The position numbers and the translations under genes are program-made. A DNA stretch of 16,253 bases from Flavobacteriaceae bacterium UBA2000 (GTDB lineage: Bacteria; Bacteroidota; Bacteroidia; Flavobacteriales; Flavobacteriaceae): assembly GCA_002335345.1 (NCBI GenBank), contig DDCS01000131.1:3034-19286 (forward strand), read 5' to 3'. Within the stretch, counting starts at the first letter, position 1, and each line of letters starts with the position of its first letter. Below are positions 7,223-13,986 of this stretch, one piece after another. The notes beneath the pieces were generated by a model that saw nothing but the letters and a program-made list of their open reading frames with translations, did no database searches and was not told the DNA's origin.

Positions 7223-8151
7223 TTTTGAGCGATTATCTTGTTTACCCCCCACAAATCCAGAACAGGTTTTTGAGTGAGTTCTTCTATTTGCCGCAAAGAC
7301 TCAATATTTTGACCCAAGAGCTGAGCGCTTAATTGCTCCGGTAGTTTTTCTTCAGAGGGGCGCCCGCCAAATAAAAAAGCCTTAACACGATCCCGGGAGG
7401 ATTCCCCCATGATGCTGTGAAAAAGCGTTCGCGCCCATGGGGTGCGTAGCGCATTTAGCGTCCCTTGATGCTTGTAGGCCAGGGTCTGATTGTGTTGGTC
7501 CGTCGCGCGCTCCAGTTTGTAGTGGTCCACGCTTAAAAACTCGGCTAAATCAGCAAAGGCCTTTTCTTGACCCTGAACCCATTGTTCAAAAATCATCACA
7601 TGAATTTGTGCCTTTGGAAAAGCAGCATAATACGCCTTAAGCGGGCCGATATAATCGCTCCATTCCATGTAGCGATTGCCCCCTCCCCAATGTCCTGACA
7701 GTGGAGCGTGTATGGCTTGTTGGAAATTCTTGCTTTGGTCATAACCGACGCTTTTTGCCATCAAATAATGACTAAAAGCCCGCTCTACTGGGTGGCGCAG
7801 GCTAATTACAATTTTGGCCTTAGGATTATGTGCTTTAATGGCTGCAGCCGTTTCCTCATGCCATAAATAAGACGGGCTTATATCCCCTTTTATTTGGCTT
7901 GGCTTGGCCTGAGAAAAAAGCGCCCGATAAACTTCAGGACTTTGGATAATTTTTGTGTGATACTCCTGCTCAGGCTTAGGCAAGGCGTAATCTTGAGGTT
8001 GGCTTGAACTGACTTTTGAAAAGTAATTCAGCTCTTTAACCCGAGGCACATAAATATCGGGATGTTTGGACAAATATTGGTAGAGGGTCGTGGTGCCAGA
8101 ACGCGCGGCCCCAACCACAAAAAAATCGACTTTAAACTCTTGCCCTACCAC
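7219..8151 (-). CDS. Sulfotransferase, family 1/3 type (310 aa)
   Basis: A PAPS-dependent sulfotransferase of the Sulfotransfer_1/Sulfotransfer_3 type, resembling heparan-sulfate-type enzymes. The 5'-phosphosulfate loop GAARSGTTTL is at residues 14-23, followed by KELNYFS (39-45), which holds the usual catalytic-region lysine and glutamate. The 3'-phosphate-binding motif is SLRHPVERAFSHY (117-129). GDISPSYLW at 89-97 is also typical. The protein is soluble, with no signal peptide, so sulfate is probably added in the cytoplasm. The start is GTG at 8151: an in-frame stop (8164-8166) lies just upstream, and no ATG lies between it and the conserved N-terminus. The gene overlaps the end of the flippase gene by 7 bp and the second sulfotransferase by 4 bp. 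PAPS synthesis genes are not in the window. Confidence 0.88.
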   Translation of the reverse strand: MVGQEFKVDFFVVGAARSGTTTLYQYLSKHPDIYVPRVKELNYFSKVSSSQPQDYALPKPEQEYHTKIIQSPEVYRALFSQAKPSQIKGDISPSYLWHEETAAAIKAHNPKAKIVISLRHPVERAFSHYLMAKSVGYDQSKNFQQAIHAPLSGHWGGGNRYMEWSDYIGPLKAYYAAFPKAQIHVMIFEQWVQGQEKAFADLAEFLSVDHYKLERATDQHNQTLAYKHQGTLNALRTPWARTLFHSIMGESSRDRVKAFLFGGRPSEEKLPEQLSAQLLGQNIESLRQIEELTQKPVLDLWGVNKIIAQK

Positions 8152-9446
8152 GTTAAAAATGTTTTAATCCGATCCGTTTTATACACATAAAGTACCGCGG
8201 TAAAGTTCCAGGCCATCATGCTTGCTGCCGTGGCCCAAGCAGCGCCATTCATCCCATAGATTGGAATCAAATAGGCGTTAAGCGCTATATTCAAAACAAG
8301 AGCGCTCGCCACGATCCATTGAAAGGCCTTTTGTTTGCCCGTCATGTTTAGATAGACCCCCACCGATCCGCAAAACGCATTAACGGCTTGGCCCAAAAGT
8401 AAAATCAGCAAAGCGCTTTTTGCCCCCGTGTAGGCTGCCCCAAACCAAGACAAAATCCACTCGGCGCCCAGAGCCAAAATCAAAATTGCTGGCGCTGTTG
8501 AGAAAAAGATCAGTCGCGTACTTTTTTTGACTTTTAGAGCAAGTGCCTCGAGCGCCCCCCGGTTATAGTCCTCGGCTATTTTGGGTGCCAAGACCGCATT
8601 AACTGAGGCTAAAGCCACAGATAAAAGTAAGGTGAGTTTTACCGCAACACTATACACGGCCACGACGGCGTAATTGTCAAATTGCTTGAGCATCAAAACA
8701 TCGAGGCTTTGCATGAGCAAAAATGAGGCTGCACTGATCGCCATTGGGGCTGATCGTCTTAAGATTTCCTTGGTGCTTATTGGCGCAGAAGGCTGAAATA
8801 CGTTTAAGGGGGGTTGGGAAAAATAATAGAGCAAAAAGGCGGTGGAGGACAGTGCCAAAAAGACGAAACTGCCCAAAAACACATGGACTAACCACTGAGG
8901 TTGCCCTAAAACGACCAAAGCAACAACCCCTACAAAGAAAATTAGATAACGCAGAATATTGCGAAACAATTCCGAAACGTAGATTCTATCAATGGCGCGC
9001 AGCACATCAATATTAAGCATCGCTATGGCATAAAACAATAGGCCGGTAAACGTTTGGTAGACCAAATCGCCGATGGGTTTAGCCCCAAGGGCTGAAACAA
9101 TTGGATCCAATGCGTATAACAAACCATTTAGCCCTACAGAAAGGGCAACCACCAACAAGATCATGCTGCGATAGACTTGTCGGATTTGCCCGAGATTATT
9201 CTGTGCGCTGTAGAGCCCCGAATAAAAGATAACGGATTGCTGCATGCCAAATAAGGCAATGGCTCCGACAAATAATAGCAATGCCCGGCTGTAATCGTAT
9301 TGGCCCACTAGGTCAGGAGACAATTCATTGGTCAAGTAAAGTGTGCCCAAGAAAAAGAGCCCCACACCCAGAAGGCGTAGGGACAATACCCCAATACTTC
9401 GGCCTGTAATTGAATTGATATTTACTTTGCCTGACAATAAATTCAT
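8145..9446 (-). CDS. Wzx-like polysaccharide flippase
   Basis: A 433-aa membrane protein made almost wholly of hydrophobic helices, about twelve or more. This is the usual size for Wzx/RfbX-type flippases of the MATE/MOP exporter superfamily. The N-terminal stretch LRLLGVGLFFLGTLYLTNEL followed by VGQYDYSRALLLFV is characteristic. The C-terminal region AYLIPIYGMNGAAWATAAS (about 392-410) is a well-known signature of the family. It should move the undecaprenyl-pyrophosphate-linked repeat unit from the cytoplasmic to the periplasmic face of the inner membrane. It lies 25 bp after the Wzz-like gene and overlaps the sulfotransferase gene by 7 bp. Flippase identity is secure at family level; substrate specificity is not readable. 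Confidence 0.88.
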   Translation of the reverse strand: MNLLSGKVNINSITGRSIGVLSLRLLGVGLFFLGTLYLTNELSPDLVGQYDYSRALLLFVGAIALFGMQQSVIFYSGLYSAQNNLGQIRQVYRSMILLVVALSVGLNGLLYALDPIVSALGAKPIGDLVYQTFTGLLFYAIAMLNIDVLRAIDRIYVSELFRNILRYLIFFVGVVALVVLGQPQWLVHVFLGSFVFLALSSTAFLLYYFSQPPLNVFQPSAPISTKEILRRSAPMAISAASFLLMQSLDVLMLKQFDNYAVVAVYSVAVKLTLLLSVALASVNAVLAPKIAEDYNRGALEALALKVKKSTRLIFFSTAPAILILALGAEWILSWFGAAYTGAKSALLILLLGQAVNAFCGSVGVYLNMTGKQKAFQWIVASALVLNIALNAYLIPIYGMNGAAWATAASMMAWNFTAVLYVYKTDRIKTFLTW

Positions 9447-9471
9447 AGGCTGGATCGCTGAGGTTAAGCGA

Positions 9472-10449
9472 CTAAGCCGCTGAAGCGTACTTTTTCCCTT
9501 TGAGATACAAGCCCTTTAGCCAAAAGAATCCGAAAAATAACACCACTAATCCTAAAGGAATCAGCGTGCCTTTTTTATCAAAAAAATCAGCCGTCATAAC
9601 CAGTCGAGGGCTGTTCACCACAGCGACAACAGAACCGTATTTGGTGCGTTCGGCCATAAGTTCTTTGTTCTCTTCAATCAGCTCAGTTTTTTTCTCGACC
9701 AATTGATGCAGGTTCGTATTGTTGATGCGTATCGTTGGAATATTCAGGTCATTGGTCATAATGGCCTCGGCCTCATTCTTTCCAGAATATTCGGCAAAAA
9801 GCGCATCGATCAGCTCGATGGTCTTATTATTGCGCTCAATGCGTAAATCGGTTTCGGCAACCACGACTTCTTTGATGGTGTTAAAATTGTCATTGCTGTT
9901 TAAATACGCCAATATTTTATCCAAAACCTTCGCATTTGGCGTGTTGGTGGTGACCGTTATTTTGTGATAGTGATATTGCGGGTAAAATATCTCAGAAACC
10001 ATGAGGTCTTCCTCGGTTTCAATACGCGAAATATACGTGTCTATATTGCGGTCATTGGGCTCGCTAACCTTTAAAAGATCGTTAACACTGACCACTGGCT
10101 CGATTAGAATCTCCAATATTTCTGGGGTCTCTGGGTTGAGTCCGACCTCTTTTAAGAATTGTTCGTCTATTTGTTTACACTTGATGTTAAGAATTTCAAC
10201 AGCGTCATAAACATAGCTCGAGCTACCAAAGTTGTTCTGAACAATCATGACTGCTTGTCGTTTTGGACGCTGTGATTGCTGCCAAAACTTACCCGCAAAA
10301 TGGCCTCCAACGATCATGATCGCCAAAGCAATCCAATATTTTTTGAGAAATTGTACCGCGTGATAGCCACGGGCCAACCATCCCAGATAAACATTTTTAA
10401 GTTTTTTCAACACGTAAAACAAGTCGACTTCTTCTGTGTGCTTTTCCAT
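9472..10449 (-). CDS. Wzz-like chain-length determinant protein without kinase domain
   Basis: A 325-aa protein with two membrane segments, at about residues 38-53 and 297-315, flanking a large polar domain. That is the topology of polysaccharide co-polymerases (Wzz). The N-terminal cytosolic part EVDLFYVLKKLKNVY resembles the Wzz N-terminal segment. A helical, charged region at about 200-272 is probably coiled coil, again as in Wzz. The protein stops soon after the second helix (KGKKYASAA), so it has no C-terminal tyrosine kinase domain. From memory, similar proteins sit in many Bacteroidota polysaccharide loci without a characterised member. The likely role is to control chain length with a Wzy polymerase at the periplasmic face of the inner membrane. 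It starts 8 bp after rfbD and ends 25 bp before the flippase gene. Confidence 0.65.
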   Translation of the reverse strand: MEKHTEEVDLFYVLKKLKNVYLGWLARGYHAVQFLKKYWIALAIMIVGGHFAGKFWQQSQRPKRQAVMIVQNNFGSSSYVYDAVEILNIKCKQIDEQFLKEVGLNPETPEILEILIEPVVSVNDLLKVSEPNDRNIDTYISRIETEEDLMVSEIFYPQYHYHKITVTTNTPNAKVLDKILAYLNSNDNFNTIKEVVVAETDLRIERNNKTIELIDALFAEYSGKNEAEAIMTNDLNIPTIRINNTNLHQLVEKKTELIEENKELMAERTKYGSVVAVVNSPRLVMTADFFDKKGTLIPLGLVVLFFGFFWLKGLYLKGKKYASAA

Positions 10450-10457
10450 GGTGCTAA

Positions 10458-11306
10458 TTAAATTTGGTGAATCACCTCAGCCAGAGCCTCTTGCCATGAC
10501 CGAATAGGTTGTTGTAAGGTTTGTTCTATTTTATTGGTGTCCAATACACTGTATTTTGGACGTTTTGCAAAAGTAGGATATTCAGCGGTTTCGGCAAGTT
10601 TGACCCCTTCCAATTGATGGGTTTGTTTAAAGATTTCTTTGGCAAAGCCATACCAAGTGGTTTGGCCCCGATTGCTAAAGTGATACGTGCCATAAGGCGC
10701 TTGTTTTTCTAATAACCCCAAGAGGGCGTCTGCCAAATCCAAAGTGCTGGTGGGGCTGCCCGTCTGCTCGGTCGTGATGGTCAATGATTTTCCTTGGTCT
10801 GCCAGTTTAAGCATGGTCTTGAGAAAGTTGTGACCATATGGGCCATAAAGCCAAGACGTGCGTACAATATAGTGGGCCGGGTTAATCTCCTCAACAGCTT
10901 GTTCTCCTTGCAATTTACTCTGCCCATAAATCCCAAGTGGCGCCGTAGGGTGCGCTTCTAAATAGGGCTGATTGGCCTTTCCATTGAACACATAATCGGT
11001 GGAGACATGCAGCAGTGTTATGTCGCGTGCGGCACAGAGTTCGGCGAGGTTCCTAACCCCTAGGGTGTTAATGGCAAAGGCGCGATCTGGTTCGTTTTCT
11101 GCGGTATCTACTGCGGTATACGCCGCTGTGTTCAGAACAACGCTGGGGTTTTGCTCATCCAAAACACGGCTCATTTGGTCGGGTTGTTCCAAATCAAAGT
11201 CCTGACGCGTATAAAACTGCAACGTCATCTCAGGGAATGCCAAGCAGCGCTGGCGAAGGCTCTGCCCAAGCTGGCCACTGGCTCCTGTCACCAATATATT
11301 CTTCAT
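10458..11306 (-). CDS. rfbD: dTDP-4-dehydrorhamnose reductase
   Basis: A 282-aa short-chain dehydrogenase of normal RfbD/RmlD length. The NAD(P)-binding motif TGASGQLG is at residues 7-14. LNTAAYTAVDTAENEP (58-73) and STDYVFNGK (102-110) are RmlD hallmarks, and the catalytic YxxxK is Y127-K131 in IYGQSK. RTSWLYGPYGHNF (149-161) is another RmlD signature. It catalyses the last step of dTDP-L-rhamnose synthesis, reducing dTDP-4-dehydro-L-rhamnose at C4 in the cytoplasm. The ATG overlaps the rfbC stop as ATGA (11303-11306), so the two are likely translated together. The Wzz-like gene follows after 8 bp, linking the sugar-nucleotide module to the assembly genes. Confidence 0.95.
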   Translation of the reverse strand: MKNILVTGASGQLGQSLRQRCLAFPEMTLQFYTRQDFDLEQPDQMSRVLDEQNPSVVLNTAAYTAVDTAENEPDRAFAINTLGVRNLAELCAARDITLLHVSTDYVFNGKANQPYLEAHPTAPLGIYGQSKLQGEQAVEEINPAHYIVRTSWLYGPYGHNFLKTMLKLADQGKSLTITTEQTGSPTSTLDLADALLGLLEKQAPYGTYHFSNRGQTTWYGFAKEIFKQTHQLEGVKLAETAEYPTFAKRPKYSVLDTNKIEQTLQQPIRSWQEALAEVIHQI

Positions 11307-11848
11307 GCGGTAGCGTCTAAAAACGTCGGCAATATTTGGTCCTTCTCTGAGACCAAAACATCATCATGTTTTAGATGCCAATCAATGGCAAGGGTTGCGT
11401 CATTATACAGAATTCCGCCTTCCGCTTCTTTGTTGTAGAAGGCATCGCATTTATAACAAAAAGTCGCCTCTGGGCTCAAAGTAATAAACCCATGAGCAAA
11501 CCCTTTAGGCACAAAGAGTTGTATGCGGTTTTCTGCGGACAGCTCTATGCTGTAATGCTGTCCAAAAGTGGGGCTGTCTTTGCGCAAATCCACAATCACA
11601 TCCAGGACTTTACCTGCTGAAACGCGCACTAATTTGGCCTGGGCATACGCTCCTGACTGAAAATGAAGGCCCCGCAGCACGCCGAATTTAGAGATGGATT
11701 GGTTGTCTTGAACAAAATTCACTTCAAGTCCGGTGACCTGGCGAAATGTTTCTGCGTTATAGGTTTCTGAAAAAAGCCCACGGGCATCCTCAAATTGCGG
11801 GGGAATCAAGCAAAAAGCACCCTTCAATGCCGTGTCAATACGCTCCAT
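11303..11848 (-). CDS. rfbC: dTDP-4-dehydrorhamnose 3,5-epimerase
   Basis: A 181-aa cupin-type epimerase, the normal length for RfbC/RmlC. Diagnostic segments are FSETYN (26-31), FVQDNQSIS (45-53) and GVLRGLHFQ (56-64), with the catalytic histidine at residue 62. Lysine 72 lies in the following strand, VPKGFAHGF covers 113-121, and tyrosine 132 is in the active-site CYKCDAFY segment. It inverts C3 and C5 of dTDP-4-dehydro-6-deoxy-D-glucose, committing the intermediate to L-rhamnose. It lies 1 bp after rfbA and overlaps rfbD by 4 bp, so A, C and D form a tight unit. Confidence 0.96.
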   Translation of the reverse strand: MERIDTALKGAFCLIPPQFEDARGLFSETYNAETFRQVTGLEVNFVQDNQSISKFGVLRGLHFQSGAYAQAKLVRVSAGKVLDVIVDLRKDSPTFGQHYSIELSAENRIQLFVPKGFAHGFITLSPEATFCYKCDAFYNKEAEGGILYNDATLAIDWHLKHDDVLVSEKDQILPTFLDATA

Positions 11849-11849
11849 A

Positions 11850-12707
11850 TTAATCCAATTGCATTAGGTGTTTGCCATAACCGCTTTTGAGAAGTGGTTT
11901 GGCTAGTTTTCTGAGCTGGGCTTGATCGATGTAGCCCATTCGATAAGCGGCCTTTTCTATGGCCCCGATTTTCAGTCCTTGACGGGCTTCAATAACTTGA
12001 ACAAACTGAGAGGCTTGCATCAAAGAGCTAAACGTCCCTGTGTCGAGCCAAGCGGTGCCGCGATCCAGGACACTAACACTGAGTTCTCCCATGGCCAGGT
12101 AGGCATTGTTCACAGCGGTAATCTCGAGTTCTCCGCGCTCACTTGGGGCTATGGATTTTGCGATCTCTACCACACGATTATCATAAAAATATATGCCGGG
12201 AACAGCAAAATTAGACTTAGGCTTTGTGGGTTTTTCTTCAATGGAGAGGGCGTTGCCTTGAGCGTCAAATTCAACCACACCATAACGCTCTGGATCCTGC
12301 ACGTGATAAGCAAACACCACGCCTCCGGTGGGATCATTTTGTGCTTGCATGAGTTCGCTTAGTCCTGAGCCGTAAAAAATGTTGTCGCCTAAAATCAAGG
12401 CGACTTTTTCCTTTCCGATAAAGTCTTCTCCAATAATAAAGGCCTCGGCCAATCCGTTGGGCTCAGGTTGAATGGCATAGCTGAAGGCACAACCCAATTG
12501 GGTGCCGTCGCCCAAAAGCTTCTTAAATAGCGGTAAATCCTCTGGAGTAGAAATGATCAAAATCTCTCGAATCCCCGCATACATCAAGGTGGTTAGCGGA
12601 TAATAAATCATCGGCTTATCATAAACCGGCATGAGTTGTTTACTCACGGCCAAGGTCAACGGATGTAGCCGCGTGCCTGAACCTCCTGCCAAAATAATTC
12701 CTTTCAT
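11850..12707 (-). CDS. rfbA: Glucose-1-phosphate thymidylyltransferase
   Basis: A 285-aa nucleotidyltransferase, typical RfbA/RmlA length. The N-terminal signature LAGGSGTRLHPLT is at residues 6-18 and is followed by KQLMPVYDKPMIYYPL (23-38), diagnostic of RmlA. Later motifs include LGDNIFYGSG, EEKPTKPKS and TAWLDTGTF, in the family order. It couples dTTP and glucose-1-phosphate to dTDP-glucose, the first step of dTDP-rhamnose synthesis. In this family the enzyme is usually feedback-inhibited by dTDP-L-rhamnose. A 77-bp gap separates it from rfbB, with no convincing promoter or terminator, so the four genes are probably one transcript. Confidence 0.96.
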   Translation of the reverse strand: MKGIILAGGSGTRLHPLTLAVSKQLMPVYDKPMIYYPLTTLMYAGIREILIISTPEDLPLFKKLLGDGTQLGCAFSYAIQPEPNGLAEAFIIGEDFIGKEKVALILGDNIFYGSGLSELMQAQNDPTGGVVFAYHVQDPERYGVVEFDAQGNALSIEEKPTKPKSNFAVPGIYFYDNRVVEIAKSIAPSERGELEITAVNNAYLAMGELSVSVLDRGTAWLDTGTFSSLMQASQFVQVIEARQGLKIGAIEKAAYRMGYIDQAQLRKLAKPLLKSGYGKHLMQLD

Positions 12708-12784
12708 GATGCTGCGCTTTGTGGTTCGTTTAAGAGATTTGTTCTGTGTTTTTTAATCCGGCTTTAATTCCTTCGCTCCCTTCA

Positions 12785-13837
12785 TTATTCTTGCGACAAA
12801 CGCTCAGGATGTGCCAAATACCATTCTATCGTTTTGACAATGCCGGTTTCAAAAGTTTCTTCAGCCTTCCAGCCTAAGTTCTGCTCAATTTTAGTGGCAT
12901 CAATGGCATAACGAAAATCATGCCCGGGCCGATCCCTAACAAAGGTTATTTGGTCCTTATACGCCCCTTGAGGCTTTGGTCTTAATTCGTCTAAGGCTGC
13001 GCAAATGCGCTCAGCAATGTATAAGTTATTGCGCTCGTTGCGTCCGCCGATGTTATAGGTTTCTCCCAAAGTGCCTTGATCGAGCGCTTTTTGTATCCCC
13101 TTACAGTGGTCTAAAACGTAAAGCCAGTCCCGAATATTTTGACCGTCTCCATAAATCGGGATGTCCTGTCCCGAAATCGCTTTGCGTATGATCGTTGGGA
13201 TGAGTTTTTCCCAGTGTTGATTCGGGCCATAATTATTAGAACAATTTGTCGTCACCACAGGAAATCCGTAGGTGTGAAAATAACTCCGGGCCAGCATATC
13301 CGATCCTGCCTTGGAGGCGCTATAGGGGCTGTTCGGGGCATAAGGGGTGTCCTCGCAAAATAGTCCGGTTTCACCCAAGGTTCCATAAACCTCGTCGGTT
13401 GAAACATGCAAAAATCGGGCGTGGGCAAATTGATTTTTTATGGCATTTGGCCCTTCCATCCAATGCTCATAAGCCGCATGTAATAGTTCAAAAGAACCCA
13501 GTAAATTGGTTTCTACAAAAGCTCTAGGCCCCGTTATGGAGTTGTCTACATGAGACTCAGCGGCAAAATGCACCACTGTATCAAACTGATGTTCCTCAAA
13601 CAATTGTTTTAATAGATTCTTGTCACAAATATCGCCCTGGACAAAAGTGTAGTTCTTTAGGCCCTCGAGGGTTTTTAGATTGTCTAAACTGCCGGCATAA
13701 GTCAACTTGTCTAAAACAACCCAATGCGCCTCACTAAGGGGCACGAAGTGGTTCACATAGTTTGAGCCGATAAAGCCTGCGGCCCCAGTGACCAATATTG
13801 ATTGCGCGTTTGTGCTTGAACGGTGATTTGTTTCCAT
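12785..13837 (-). CDS. rfbB: dTDP-glucose 4,6-dehydratase
   Basis: A 350-aa extended short-chain dehydrogenase. From the chosen start, TGAAGFIGS at residues 17-25 binds NAD. HFAAESHVDNS (90-100) and STDEVYG (146-152) are RmlB hallmarks, and the catalytic YxxxK is Y172-K176 in PYSASKAGSD. NCSNNYGPNQ and GDGQNIRDWLYV occur further on, as expected. It oxidises, dehydrates and reduces dTDP-D-glucose to dTDP-4-dehydro-6-deoxy-D-glucose, the second step of the pathway. The frame extends to a TTG at 13846, but the ATG at 13837 is the more likely start. It is the first gene of the rhamnose module, following a 149-bp gap that probably holds the promoter. Confidence 0.95.
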   Translation of the reverse strand: METNHRSSTNAQSILVTGAAGFIGSNYVNHFVPLSEAHWVVLDKLTYAGSLDNLKTLEGLKNYTFVQGDICDKNLLKQLFEEHQFDTVVHFAAESHVDNSITGPRAFVETNLLGSFELLHAAYEHWMEGPNAIKNQFAHARFLHVSTDEVYGTLGETGLFCEDTPYAPNSPYSASKAGSDMLARSYFHTYGFPVVTTNCSNNYGPNQHWEKLIPTIIRKAISGQDIPIYGDGQNIRDWLYVLDHCKGIQKALDQGTLGETYNIGGRNERNNLYIAERICAALDELRPKPQGAYKDQITFVRDRPGHDFRYAIDATKIEQNLGWKAEETFETGIVKTIEWYLAHPERLSQE

Positions 13838-13986
13838 CAAGGGCAAATGTCGGAATTTTCGATGAATTCTAAAGTTGTGGATTGTCGAATAATCGCCATA
13901 CGTCTCAAAAAACCAACTATGGTTGTCAAGCCTATGTTTTTATGCTAGACACTGTTAAGAAAACACAACCCCTCAGTGCCAAGTAA
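13838..13986 (-). other. Intergenic region, probable promoter region of the rhamnose/polysaccharide operon
   Basis: This is the longest non-coding gap in the window and separates the GH3/559-aa gene pair from rfbB. On the minus strand it contains a TTGACA-like hexamer, but no well-spaced -10 or TAnnTTTG partner. A 4-bp hairpin with a six-base loop is followed by a T-run (13907-13924), which is too weak to call a terminator. Its role as an operon boundary rests on its length relative to the other gaps and on the change in gene function across it. Confidence 0.4.

Noticed and set aside
11922..12362. A 146-codon open frame on the plus strand
   Set aside because: It lies wholly antisense to rfbA, whose motifs are intact, and its translation has no recognisable domain.
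12708..12784. Possible promoter between rfbB and rfbA
   Set aside because: I found no TAnnTTTG or paired -35/-10-like elements. The gap is short and the genes form one pathway.
13907..13924. Possible Rho-independent terminator (4-bp AACC/GGTT stem followed by a T-run, minus strand)
   Set aside because: The stem is too short and AT-rich to be a credible terminator. It may be chance.
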